Shown in pieces: positions 25,546-34,061 of a stretch of DNA of 64,000 nt; the stretch's first letter is position 1; each line of letters opens with the position of its first letter. A model generated the notes under the pieces. It had not been told where the DNA came from. It worked only from the letters and a program-made list of their open reading frames with translations, and did not search any database. This DNA is from Martinezella rhizogenes. Its GTDB lineage: Bacteria > Pseudomonadota > Alphaproteobacteria > Rhizobiales > Rhizobiaceae. The position numbers and the translations under genes are program-made. The stretch covers positions 248,001 through 312,000 of the forward strand of contig JAAMEZ010000006.1 of assembly GCA_013322215.1 (NCBI GenBank), written 5' to 3'.

Positions 25546-26505
25546 TTACATGGCGCCCGGGTGAAAGGCCTTGGCCAGGGTGGCAACGGCCTCGATATTG
25601 CGCGGCCCCGGCGTCGCTTCGACATAAGGCAGCACGACGAAACGATCATTCTTCACGGCCTCGATATTCCTGAAGGCCGGGTTACCCTTGAGGAAGGCGA
25701 TCTTCTGGGCGGCGGTCACCTGGCCGTAGTCGACGATGACGATCACTTCCGGGTTTTTCTCGATGACCGGTTCCCAGGATACCTCCGTCCAGCTCTTCTC
25801 GACATCGTCCATCACGTTGACGCCGCCGGCTGCTTCGATCAAGGCGGTCGGAATGCCGTAGCGCCCCGAGGTGAACGGCTTCTCCTCACCGGAATCATAG
25901 ACGAAGACGCTGATCGGCTTGTCGACATGACCGATCTTCGCCTGGATTTCCCCAAGCTGCTTGTGATAGCCGGCAACCAGCGCCTCCGCCCTATCCTCGA
26001 CGCGGAAGATCCTGCCGAGATTGAGGAGGTCGACGAACATGTCGTCCATGGTCGGCTTGTTCTTCTGCATGACGAAGATGCAGGATTCGGTAAGTTCGTA
26101 GACCTTGATACCGAAAGGCGCGAGTGTCTCCGGCGTCACCTCGCCACCGACCTTCATGCCGTAGTTCCAGCCGGCAAAAAAGAAATCCGCGTTGGCGCCG
26201 AGCAGCACCTCCTTGCTCGGATATTTCGGTGACAGCTCCGGCAGTTCCTTCACGCCATCACGCAGCTTTTCGTCCAGCGTCTTCCAGCCGGAAATGCCGG
26301 TATAGCCGACCATGCGGTCCTGCAGCTTCAGCGCCAGCATCATTTCCGTAAGATTGACGTCGTTGGAAACGGCGCGCTCCGGCGCTTTGTCGAAAGTTAC
26401 GTCCCGATTGCAGCTGCGCACCGTGACGGGCTCGGCAAGCGTCGCGCCTGCGAACAAAACTCCGGCCAGCAACGCGGTGGCAGACGAATATATGCGAGGA
26501 AACAT
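25546..26505 (-). CDS. ABC substrate-binding protein, probable B12-binding
   Basis: A 319-residue periplasmic protein with a signal peptide (MFPRIYSSATALLAGVLFAGATL). It has the helical-backbone class III fold typical of BtuF/FecB: VTFDKAPERAVSNDVNLTEM, VGYTGISGW, LLGANADFFFAGW and EVIVIVDYG. The ATG at 26505 has GGAG 6 bases upstream. It is followed by the permease and preceded by the ATPase. The riboswitch upstream of the operon points to cobalamin as ligand. Homologues alone would be annotated as iron-siderophore binding. Confidence 0.85.
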   Translation of the reverse strand: MFPRIYSSATALLAGVLFAGATLAEPVTVRSCNRDVTFDKAPERAVSNDVNLTEMMLALKLQDRMVGYTGISGWKTLDEKLRDGVKELPELSPKYPSKEVLLGANADFFFAGWNYGMKVGGEVTPETLAPFGIKVYELTESCIFVMQKNKPTMDDMFVDLLNLGRIFRVEDRAEALVAGYHKQLGEIQAKIGHVDKPISVFVYDSGEEKPFTSGRYGIPTALIEAAGGVNVMDDVEKSWTEVSWEPVIEKNPEVIVIVDYGQVTAAQKIAFLKGNPAFRNIEAVKNDRFVVLPYVEATPGPRNIEAVATLAKAFHPGAM

Positions 26506-26525
26506 GAATAACTCCAATGATCGAA

Positions 26526-27305
26526 TTATCGAAGGGAAAAGGAAAATCGCTGCGGGCCATTGTCAGCCCGATGCAGGCGGGTGCCGACACGGAATGCTTT
26601 TGATACGTGCTCCACAGTCAGGACTGTGGCCGGCTCGCCATGTCCCGTCAGCCGCCCGCAATCCAGAACCGCGACATGGGTCGCAAAGTCTGCCGCGAGA
26701 TTGATGTCGTGCAGCGTCGTGATGATCGTCGGCCCAAGCCCCTGCAGCAGTTCAAGAATCTCGAGCTGGTGGCGGATGTCGAGGTGATTTGTGGGTTCGT
26801 CGAGGATGATGAGCTCCGGCTCCTGCGCCAAAGCGCGGGCAATCAGCGCCCGTTGCTTTTCGCCGCCGGAGAGCGACGCGAACTGTCGCAACGCCAAAGG
26901 TTCCAGCTCCAGCCGCGCAAGCGCCGTGGTCGTGACTTCATGATCGCGATCGCTCCAGCGCGCCATGCCCTTGCGATGCGGAATACGTCCCATCAGCACA
27001 ACGTCCCGCACACTGAAGGGAAAATCGCCCGGTGTCTCCTGTGGCACGACAGCGATGCGCTGCGCCACCTCCCGCGGACCGATGGACCAAAGATCGGTGC
27101 CGTCGAGACGCACCAAACCTCGTTGCGGCTTCAGACCGCGATAGAGGCATCGCAGCAAGGTCGACTTGCCAGCTCCGTTCGGACCGATAATGGCCAGTCG
27201 GGCGCCGGCTTCGACGGATAGGGTGATACCGCTGATGATCGGCGTGCTCTTCTGCGGCCCCCAGGTGATGCCGTCCGCATCCAGTCGCGCGTTTCGTTCG
27301 GACAT
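26526..27305 (-). CDS. ABC ATPase, probable B12 importer
   Basis: A 259-residue ATPase with Walker A IIGPNGAGKST, Q-loop VVPQETPGDF, signature LSGGEKQRALIARAL, Walker B LIILDEPTNHLD and switch His in TLHDIN. It belongs to the BtuD/FecE group. AGGAG lies 6 bases before the ATG. It is encoded between the DUF1636 gene and the binding protein on the same strand, as expected for one transcript under the cobalamin riboswitch. Confidence 0.9.
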   Translation of the reverse strand: MSERNARLDADGITWGPQKSTPIISGITLSVEAGARLAIIGPNGAGKSTLLRCLYRGLKPQRGLVRLDGTDLWSIGPREVAQRIAVVPQETPGDFPFSVRDVVLMGRIPHRKGMARWSDRDHEVTTTALARLELEPLALRQFASLSGGEKQRALIARALAQEPELIILDEPTNHLDIRHQLEILELLQGLGPTIITTLHDINLAADFATHVAVLDCGRLTGHGEPATVLTVEHVSKAFRVGTRLHRADNGPQRFSFSLR

Positions 27306-27314
27306 GACCGGCTC

Positions 27315-27728
27315 CTATTGCAATACGACCGGCTGGCGTTCGGCTGACACGACGGCAGCGGGTATGCGCGCGAGCGTCTTGCCTCCAAGCGCGGTCGGGC
27401 GTTCGCCTTCGCGGGTCAACCCATCGGGACGATCCCGATAGAGCTTCGCGAAGGAAACGAGCCCACCGATATCGCTCGCATCCTCGATGTCACCGAAGAG
27501 GTACGTCGCCTTTGCCGTCGCCTGGAAGGCGACCGTGCAGGGCCGCTCGCAGCCAGCCATGCAGACGCTGCCTTCAAGGCTGAAATCGTCCGAGAGAGCG
27601 GCGCCGGCCTGGGAAATGGCCGCCTGCAAATGCGTCAGGAGATCGAGGCCCGGCCGGCATGGTTTGCCGACATGACGGCAGTTCGTGCACACGGTAATCC
27701 GGTGCGTCGCCTCTTTTGCTTTGTCCAT
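27315..27728 (-). CDS. DUF1636 cysteine-rich protein of the B12 operon
   Basis: A 137-residue protein. TVCTNCRH near the N-terminus and SVCMAGCERPCTVAF in the middle give at least five cysteines suited to metal or Fe-S binding, ferredoxin-like in style. I recognise it as DUF1636, a family commonly linked with cobalamin biosynthesis and uptake genes. GGAGG lies 6 bases before the ATG, and that ribosome site is part of a hairpin (27734-27758). It is the first gene after the cobalamin riboswitch. Its biochemical role is unknown. Confidence 0.85.
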   Translation of the reverse strand: MDKAKEATHRITVCTNCRHVGKPCRPGLDLLTHLQAAISQAGAALSDDFSLEGSVCMAGCERPCTVAFQATAKATYLFGDIEDASDIGGLVSFAKLYRDRPDGLTREGERPTALGGKTLARIPAAVVSAERQPVVLQ

Positions 27729-27733
27729 GAGAT

Positions 27734-27758
27734 GCCTCCCGGAGATTTCGCCGGAGGC
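27734..27758 (-). promoter_or_regulatory. Hairpin sequestering the ribosome binding site of the B12 operon
   Basis: On the minus strand GCCTCC pairs with GGAGGC, the latter containing the Shine-Dalgarno of the DUF1636 gene. Two further C-G pairs form across a one-base bulge. Located between the riboswitch aptamer and the start codon, it is a good candidate expression platform for translational repression when cobalamin is bound. Confidence 0.65.
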
Positions 27759-27847
27759 AAAGTCAAGATAGGGCCAGCGGACGCAACGGCGCCCTCACCC
27801 AACCACTGATTTTCCATCGGAACACCCCGTCCGTTGCGGTTGATATC

Positions 27848-28036
27848 GTCGATGGCAGGTCTCCTGGCTCGCGGGTCACAACTCGTTCGCGCCTTCCCGG
27901 CTTGACGCCAGTGGCATATTGCGAACGCGCTCTCCGCTTACAGTTGCGGGGGCAGCCACGGTTTTGGCCCCTGATGGGTAGTCCGCACCGTGTTCCCTTT
28001 TCAGCCGCCGTCGGGATCGATCCGAAAGCGGCACCA
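27848..28036 (-). promoter_or_regulatory. Cobalamin riboswitch
   Basis: Read on the minus strand, the region contains the conserved elements in order. They are AAAAGGGAACACGGTG, then GGCTGCCCCCGCAACTGTAAG, then the B12 box core GCCACTGG, then CGGGAAGG, then GACCCGCGAGCCAGGAGACC. These are the diagnostic segments of the AdoCbl aptamer. It lies about 120 bases upstream of the DUF1636 gene and the ABC importer genes on the same strand. It should switch the operon off when cellular cobalamin is high. Exact outer boundaries (the P1 stem) are approximate. Confidence 0.96.
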
Positions 28037-28249
28037 TCTGCGGTATTCATCTCATAGAAAGCGGATGCGGGCAACGGCGATGTCATATGCGCTTTCATTT
28101 GTCCTGGAGGTTTAGTTTAGGCTTCCGTTATTGGTTACGTTATTACATAACAAATAGCAAGCTACTATCTCCGCCTCGAGGCCAAAACTGCGATATGCGT
28201 GTGCAGAGGCACCGCAATCACGATCCGGAATGAAAAAACCACTGGGTTG

Positions 28250-29665
28250 TTAGACCGCCTTGCACTGCGGATGGAAACGCGACGCGACGCCCTCTGCCGC
28301 CGCATAGGCTTGCGTCACGATCTCAGGCACCAGATCGATGTCAGGGAGACTTCCAAGTCCCAGGGGACCAATCGCAAAAAGCCCCTCCGTCGTGCGCCCA
28401 TTGACCTCTAGCGAGCCTGTCGCCTCCACGGCGAGACCGAGGCCGAGCTCGTCCGGCACCGCAAGGCCGGCATCGATGAGACTGCGCAGCAAGGGCACAT
28501 TCAGATCCGGCGCCTGACACCGACAGTCAATTACATCGTCGGCATAGAGCTGCTCGGTCTCCTGCCGACCAGCCGGCCTCAAGACCAGTCCTGTCGGCGT
28601 TCGGCGAATAAAACGGCCGCGCCGCAGCAGCGTGTTGCCCTCGGCAAGCTCCTGATTGAGACGCACATGCAGCGCCTCGGGCAACCGATTGCGATGGCTG
28701 TCATAGAGCGCCCGCAAATGGCGGTTGAACTGCTGCTTCTGCCCCGCCGGCAGGGATCGCCAAAGCGAGCGCGCGTGCTTGCGCAAGCCGTTCATGACGG
28801 ATTGCCAGCTCTGACCGCTCGCCTCCGCCTCGCCGCAAGCCGTGCGGACGAAGCGGACGATCTCGCTTAGCTTACCGGGCATCTCATCGGCAGGAAAAAC
28901 CGGATCAGCATTGTTACGCGTATGGCTCTGCGGCAGGAAGCCTCGCCGCGAAACGATGGTGATCTGCCCCGCATAGCCGCTTTCACGCATCTGCAGCAGC
29001 CGGTCGACGACACGCAGGCCGCTCCCAAGCAAGATCGTGTGCGGTCGCGACACGAGACGGCGCGCCCGCACCGTCGTCGGCACGGTCACGAGATCGCTGG
29101 CCTGGAATTCGTGATCTGCAATGCCGTAGCCTGTCGCCAGCACCACCATGTCGAAAGGCGCATTGGCGGCACCGTCGCTTTCCACCACGAAGCGGCCGCC
29201 ACGAACGCGCCGAAGCCCGAAGACCGTCTCGCTGCTGACCTGCACCGCCACATCCCGCCGAGATGAGAAGGCCTCCGAAAAGCGCTGATAGACGTAGTCG
29301 CTGAAAATGCTCTTCGGCACGAAGATCTGCAAAAAACCGGGTATGGCGGCGGGGACGGCGCTGCGGAAAGGCGCATTGCCGCAAAGCCATTGATTGAAAT
29401 CGTCGGGATCTCCAGCGGAAACGGAAAGATCGCGAACACGGCTATTGAGAATTTCGCTGCTATGCCCGGAGGCGAGCGCCTGTCCGCCGCTGACGGTGGA
29501 ATTGGGATCGAAAAGCTGCAGATGGAAGGGAAAGCGAACCGTCTTCATCAGCGCGATCGCCATCATCATGCCGGAAAAACCACGCCCGATCACGGCGATG
29601 CGGGGCATCGCATAAGGCTGCGCTGTCGCGTTCGTCCTCGCGGAAAAAAATCCCTGAACCGTCAT
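28250..29665 (-). CDS. FAD/NAD(P)-binding oxidoreductase-like protein
   Basis: About 471 residues. It has an N-terminal Rossmann motif RIAVIGRGFSGMMMAIAL and a second region VVLATGYGI, followed by SRRGFLPQSHTRNNADP and a C-terminal AIGPLGLGSLPD. This fits the FAD-NAD(P)-binding family (NAD_binding_9) of uncharacterised flavoproteins. The ATG at 29665 has AGGAG 5 bases upstream. A paralogue lies at 32298-33758, and an SfnB-like enzyme is divergent at 30381. A joint role in organosulfur or sulfonate use is suggested by context only. Confidence 0.8.
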   Translation of the reverse strand: MTVQGFFSARTNATAQPYAMPRIAVIGRGFSGMMMAIALMKTVRFPFHLQLFDPNSTVSGGQALASGHSSEILNSRVRDLSVSAGDPDDFNQWLCGNAPFRSAVPAAIPGFLQIFVPKSIFSDYVYQRFSEAFSSRRDVAVQVSSETVFGLRRVRGGRFVVESDGAANAPFDMVVLATGYGIADHEFQASDLVTVPTTVRARRLVSRPHTILLGSGLRVVDRLLQMRESGYAGQITIVSRRGFLPQSHTRNNADPVFPADEMPGKLSEIVRFVRTACGEAEASGQSWQSVMNGLRKHARSLWRSLPAGQKQQFNRHLRALYDSHRNRLPEALHVRLNQELAEGNTLLRRGRFIRRTPTGLVLRPAGRQETEQLYADDVIDCRCQAPDLNVPLLRSLIDAGLAVPDELGLGLAVEATGSLEVNGRTTEGLFAIGPLGLGSLPDIDLVPEIVTQAYAAAEGVASRFHPQCKAV

Positions 29666-30380
29666 ATCAACTCCTGGGGCGAGAGGTGGTCGATCATGCC
29701 TTTCTTGGGGCTTGCTCACTTTTTACAGGCCCGGAAACACAGACACCGATACCGGGCCTCGGCAACCTTGGAACTGCGGCCGACAGAACGCACAAAAAGC
29801 CGCTTCCGTTCTCAATATGCGTCGCAATTCTTCAATCGGGAATCCCTTCCAAAATGAAAGATGCGACAGGCAGGTCCAACTCTGATCCAACACCAGATGC
29901 CTGCAATCGGCCACCATATGATCACTTCGTCAAAAGCCATAGGCGGCAGGATTATTGCCATTGTCTACTTATTTAGTCGTATATGAAAGCGCGAAAACGC
30001 TCCGCTAGCAAGCGCTTTCTTGTCCGGGCAGAACAGGGCCGACGAGACTGCGGCACAGAAAACGGCGGATGACCGGACACCCCTTCTCATCTTGAGCTTG
30101 CTTCGATCGGCAAAAGAAAAAGCAATTCCAAGCTCTAAGATCAGCTTGTGAAGCGGCTTTCGATATTCATTGACGCAGAAAAGAGGGTTCACAACTCGCT
30201 ATCCTCAACGCGTTATATCGGACTGTGCGCTTACAATTTCCGCGATCGACGCCGATCGAGCCGGAGGGCGCGATGAGAATCCGCCAGGAAAATCCGTTGT
30301 GCACTCCATCTATCGAAATTAAGATCGTACTGATTTGCCGCGCCTGAGAAACCGACCTGGCGCTGGCCGAGGAGTGATGA
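29666..30380. other. 715-base intergenic region, no convincing gene
   Basis: This lies between the divergent FAD protein and SfnB-like gene. Open frames such as 29686-29976 lack ribosome sites and family resemblance. A hairpin is present: AGGCCCGG (29727-29734) with CCGGGCCT (29752-29759), located in the presumed leader of the FAD gene and not followed by a T tract. The stretch is AT-richer than its flanks and unusually long for this window, so a small RNA or complex promoter is possible. Confidence 0.45.
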
Positions 30381-31598
30381 ATGGGGACTGTTTCGCAGTT
30401 GCACGAACGCGTCAGGCCGCCCGCCCATCGCGTCCAAAGCGAAGAGGAAGCGCTCGACATCGCACGTTCGCTCGCGGCCGGCTTCGCTCCGCAGGCAAGC
30501 GATCGCGATATCAACCGCATCCTGCCCTATGACGAGATCGAAGCCCTGTCCCAATCGGGCCTGCTTGGGATTTCCGTTCCTTCAGAACATGGTGGCATCG
30601 ATATTTCAAACTGCGTTCTCGCCGAGGTCATAGCCATCCTCGCAGAGGCCGATCCTTCCATAGCACAGATATTGCAAACGCATTTTCATGTACTGGAAGC
30701 GGTGAGAATTGCGGGCGGCGAGGACCAGCGGGCATCTCTTTTCGACCGCGCCATTACAGGCGATCGTTTCGGCAGCATCTTTTCCGAGTCCGATGCAAGC
30801 GGCACCGACCAGCATTCCTTGCATCTGACAGCGGACGGGCTTGGCTTCCGCCTCAACGGACGGAGCCAGGCTTCCGCCAGCATTCTGTTTGCGGACTGGA
30901 TCGCGCTATTCACGGCGGACAAACGCAAGGGACCGATAGCCGCTGTCATATCCAGAAATACGGAAGGCATCCAGATCATCGACGACTGGGATGGCTTTGG
31001 TCAGCGCACGTCCGGAAACGGCACGACCATATTGCATAACGTCTATCTCAATGCCGATGCCCTGCTCCTGCACCGGGAAAAGTTGGCTGAACCCACAGTG
31101 ATCGATAGCGTGAACCATCTCACGCGCGCGGGCATCAATCTTGGTATTGCCCGCTCCGCATTGGCGGCGGCGATGGAATTCGTGCGGGCTCGCTCTCACT
31201 CAGAGGAAAGCAGCGAGGATAAGCGAGCCGTCAATGATCCACTGATCGTGACGAGGATCGGCGAGATTGCCATCCGCATCGAAGCGGCGACGGCGATGGT
31301 GGAGCGTGCCGGCGGCAAGATCGATGCCGCGCAGATCAATCTCACCGAAGATCATGTTATCGACGCAGCGCTCTCCGTAGCTGCAGCCCAGACGATTACG
31401 GCTGACATTGCGATGGAAGCAGCCAACACGCTGTTCGAACTTGCGGGCTCAGAGTCGGCGCGCATCGGGCTCAACCTCGATCGCCACTGGCGCAACGCCC
31501 GCATTCACACGCTGCATGAGCCGGCACACAGGAAATACCACACCGTCGGCAACTATCATCTCAACGGCGTAAAGCCATCGAAGAACTCGTTGCCTTAA
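30381..31598 (+). CDS. SfnB-like acyl-CoA dehydrogenase-fold oxidoreductase
   Basis: A 405-residue flavin enzyme of the acyl-CoA dehydrogenase fold. It has GLLGISVPSEHGGID, DPSIAQILQTHF, GSIFSESDASGTD, and a C-terminal ALSVAAAQTITADIAME then LNLDRHWRNARIHTLHEPAHRKYHTVGN. The C-terminal block resembles SfnB/DszC-type proteins used in sulfone and organosulfur acquisition. GAGGAG lies 6 bases before the ATG. It is convergent with an Rrf2-type regulator and flanked by two paralogous flavoproteins. The substrate is unknown. Confidence 0.8.
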   Translation: MGTVSQLHERVRPPAHRVQSEEEALDIARSLAAGFAPQASDRDINRILPYDEIEALSQSGLLGISVPSEHGGIDISNCVLAEVIAILAEADPSIAQILQTHFHVLEAVRIAGGEDQRASLFDRAITGDRFGSIFSESDASGTDQHSLHLTADGLGFRLNGRSQASASILFADWIALFTADKRKGPIAAVISRNTEGIQIIDDWDGFGQRTSGNGTTILHNVYLNADALLLHREKLAEPTVIDSVNHLTRAGINLGIARSALAAAMEFVRARSHSEESSEDKRAVNDPLIVTRIGEIAIRIEAATAMVERAGGKIDAAQINLTEDHVIDAALSVAAAQTITADIAMEAANTLFELAGSESARIGLNLDRHWRNARIHTLHEPAHRKYHTVGNYHLNGVKPSKNSLP

Positions 31599-31623
31599 TG
31601 GGCATCAGGGCACAACGGCAAGG

Positions 31624-32091
31624 TCAACCGATGTGCGAAGCCCGGCGGTCTTCCCGTTCCGGGATATCAACGTCTGCGCCGCCGGCAACGAACTGCTCCA
31701 GCGACATGTTGTCGAGAATCTCGGCAATAGCGTCACGCACCTCCGTCATCGAGCGCCGCACCTGACAGCGCTCCGGATCGGAACAGTCGTCGCAGGCTTC
31801 ATAGGCCGTTCGGCTGGCGCAGCGGATGGGTGCCAACGGACCGTCCAAGGTGCGGATGACATGGCCGATGCGGATTTCGGATGCGGGACGCGACAGCGAA
31901 TAACCGCCGCCGGGGCCTTTCTTCGAACGCAACACGCCGGCGTTTCGCAATTCGAGGAGGATGGTATCGAGAAACTTCTTCGGAATATTGTTGCGTAACG
32001 CGATATCGTTGATGAACGCGGTTTCACCCGGACCGAGGCGTGCGAGATCCACCAGCGCCTTCAATCCGTATTTTCCTTTTTTCGTAAGCAT
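31624..32091 (-). CDS. Rrf2-family regulator with Fe-S type cysteines
   Basis: A 155-residue protein with the Rrf2 winged helix-turn-helix (MLTKKGKYGLKALVDLARL, then IPKKFLDTILLELRNAGVL and SKKGPGGGYSL). The C-terminal half carries C-x8-C-x2-C-x5-C (CASRTAYEACDDCSDPERC). This resembles the cluster-binding segment of IscR, RirA and NsrR. It likely senses iron, sulfur or redox state. It sits beside SfnB-like and flavoprotein genes, which it may regulate. It is not assigned to RirA here because the neighbourhood is sulfur-like. Confidence 0.88.
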   Translation of the reverse strand: MLTKKGKYGLKALVDLARLGPGETAFINDIALRNNIPKKFLDTILLELRNAGVLRSKKGPGGGYSLSRPASEIRIGHVIRTLDGPLAPIRCASRTAYEACDDCSDPERCQVRRSMTEVRDAIAEILDNMSLEQFVAGGADVDIPEREDRRASHIG

Positions 32092-32297
32092 CGCCGTCCG
32101 CTTTACTGCAAAGTCGATTGTTGAAACCCGGCGTGGCTCGAAAGAGACTCAACGGGCCGGTCTTGTCAGCATGGATTGCGGAAGTAACCCCGCAGCCCCT
32201 TACGAACAAGACAGTAACTCACAAATTGTATAGTTTATATGAGTAAATTTAGGCAATTGTATCGCCTAAGCAACGAATTTGCGGCTTTTCTTGGATT

Positions 32298-33758
32298 TTA
32301 GGCGGCGCTACTGTCCAAATATGCCTTCCTTTGCCCACGCCCATGGTCGGTGATGGCGCCAGCCACCTGTTCAGCCACCAGAACGGCGTGCTCGACCACT
32401 TCGGGCAATCCCATCAATTCGCCGAAGGTTCCGCGCGCGAGTGGTCCAGAGATAAACAGGGAAGGTATCACGGCTCCATCGCCGGCAAGCGCGCGCGATC
32501 GCGTATCGCAGGAAAATCCCAACCGTGCCGAGTCCATCGCAAGATGCCCGGCCTTCGACATTTCATCGATCCAGCCCTGTGATTGCAGTATGCCGCGGTG
32601 TCCGGGACCGGTGGTGACCACGACCGCATCGAATTGCCTTTCAACCGATTGTTCGGAACGGCTGAGCCGCAAGGTACAATCGATGATGCCATCGGCGACG
32701 CCGACAGCTGCGACCGAAGCCGCCAGTATTTCCAGCCGGCCGCTTGCGAGCGCTCCTTCGCTGACAGCCTCCACCTGTGGCGCGACACGAAACCGATGCA
32801 CATCCCAGAACGGCCTCAAATGCCGTACGAGACGCCGCCGCTCCGCAATCGGCAGCGCCTGCCAGACATGCCGGCCCTGCGCCCTCACCTGATCGATGAC
32901 AGCATGCCAGCTGCGGCCTTCTCCTTGCGCCTTGCGGATGGCGGCGCGCACGCTGCGCAGCAGCTCAACTGCCGTCTTCGACGGCTGATTGGCGAAATCG
33001 CCAAACGGTTCCTGTTTGACCGCCGCATGGCCACGCGAGCGCAGACCGCGTCGGGATATGGCAGTGACCGGTCCCTTGTGACCTCTGAGATCGAGCGACG
33101 CAATGACGTCGGCCGAGGTCAAGCCATTGCCGACGACCAGAACTCGATCCCCGGCACGAATGGCCGCAAGCGCATCCGGCCGCGTCGGATTGGGAATGAA
33201 GCGAGGATGATCGCTAAGCGCATCCTGCAGCACTTGTGGCGGCAGGGGGGACGGATGGCTGGTGGCGATGACGAGAATATCAGCATCCACACACTGCCCG
33301 TCAGTACCGGTGACCGTCCAACGGCTGCCCGTCCTCTGAATGCGCTCGACGCTTTGCTTGACATGGAGGAGCCGCCCATTCTCGACAAAAGGGCGGATCA
33401 TGCTGTTGATATAGTTGCCGAAAACGGAGCGCCGCGGGAAAAAGCCGCCATTGACGGCAACCGCCACATCATCATCGGCAAGCGCATCATTCTCCAGCAG
33501 CCAGCGCTGAAAATGTTCCATGTCATCGGGCAGCAGGCTCATCTTCGCCGCGGGCACGTTGATCCGGTGGGCAGGATCTTGTGTGTCGTAGGCAAGCCCT
33601 GCCCCCAAACGCTCCCTTGGCTCGAATATAAAGAGCTGACCACCCCGCACCGACTGCTTCTGTAGCAAATGGAAGGCAACCGCCGTCCCGGAAACGCCGC
33701 CGCCGACTATGACGATAACAGGCAGATCAGACGCCTGGTGGTCCGAGCCAATGGTCAA
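32298..33758 (-). CDS. FAD/NAD(P)-binding oxidoreductase-like protein (paralogue)
   Basis: About 486 residues, starting at a TTG at 33758. The start is chosen because GGAGGGAG lies about 7 bases upstream and the Rossmann motif VIVIVGGGVSGTAVAFHLL follows shortly. The open frame reaches 33977. Further motifs are LFIFEPRERLGAGLAYD, VLVVGNGLTSADV and ISRRGLRSRGH. It aligns well by eye with the protein at 28250-29665 (the SRRG and HLR-x5-HR regions), so the two are paralogues. Function is unknown. An inverted repeat lies about 60 bases upstream of the start. Confidence 0.8.
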   Translation of the reverse strand: MTIGSDHQASDLPVIVIVGGGVSGTAVAFHLLQKQSVRGGQLFIFEPRERLGAGLAYDTQDPAHRINVPAAKMSLLPDDMEHFQRWLLENDALADDDVAVAVNGGFFPRRSVFGNYINSMIRPFVENGRLLHVKQSVERIQRTGSRWTVTGTDGQCVDADILVIATSHPSPLPPQVLQDALSDHPRFIPNPTRPDALAAIRAGDRVLVVGNGLTSADVIASLDLRGHKGPVTAISRRGLRSRGHAAVKQEPFGDFANQPSKTAVELLRSVRAAIRKAQGEGRSWHAVIDQVRAQGRHVWQALPIAERRRLVRHLRPFWDVHRFRVAPQVEAVSEGALASGRLEILAASVAAVGVADGIIDCTLRLSRSEQSVERQFDAVVVTTGPGHRGILQSQGWIDEMSKAGHLAMDSARLGFSCDTRSRALAGDGAVIPSLFISGPLARGTFGELMGLPEVVEHAVLVAEQVAGAITDHGRGQRKAYLDSSAA

Positions 33759-33816
33759 TAGCCAACTCCCTCCAGATCGATCGCCACGCGAATTCTGCAT
33801 CCATCGGGCAACCGCA

Positions 33817-33837
33817 ATTATCATTGGGATAATGATA
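33817..33837. promoter_or_regulatory. AT-rich inverted repeat upstream of the second flavoprotein
   Basis: TATCATT (33819-33825) and AATGATA (33831-33837) are perfect inverted copies around a 5-base centre. An overlapping frame, ATTATC/GATAAT (33817-33833), is also palindromic. The composition recalls metal-regulator boxes. It lies 59 bases before the proposed TTG start, where an operator would be expected. Confidence 0.5.
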
Positions 33838-33989
33838 TACTCTATAAAATTTATTGACAACACGATTGCAGCGCGTGCCCGCCCTCTCCGCAACCAACGG
33901 CAGTCAATACAGTGCTGATATGCCTTTGCAAACAAGCGGTTATTTGTGCCTCGCACAACATTGTTTTTGCATCGCAAGATGTAAAAAAC

Positions 33990-34018
33990 TTGGCATACAC
34001 CTGTTAGAGGAACATACT
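33990..34018 (+). promoter_or_regulatory. Sigma-70 type promoter for the small membrane peptide
   Basis: TTGGCA (33990-33995) and CATACT (34013-34018) are separated by exactly 17 bases. Each keeps 4-5 of 6 consensus bases. The start codon of the downstream small gene is about 44 bases beyond the -10 box, leaving a short leader with a strong ribosome site. Confidence 0.6.
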
Positions 34019-34061
34019 AGCGGTTGTTCTGGTTCGTGTTCTCTGTGGGAGGAGAAGCATC

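Larger units (their letters stand above)
33759..34061. other. Divergent regulatory region of about 300 bases
   Basis: This separates the minus-strand flavoprotein from the small plus-strand membrane peptide gene. It contains the inverted repeat at 33817-33837 and a good promoter at 33990-34018. No other gene is seen. The sequence is visibly AT-rich compared with its flanks. Confidence 0.55.

Noticed and set aside
28128-28150. GTTAT-TAC-ATAAC palindrome upstream of the riboswitch as a Zur box
   Set aside because: The arms are only 5 bp in an AT-rich stretch, and the riboswitch already explains control of the operon.
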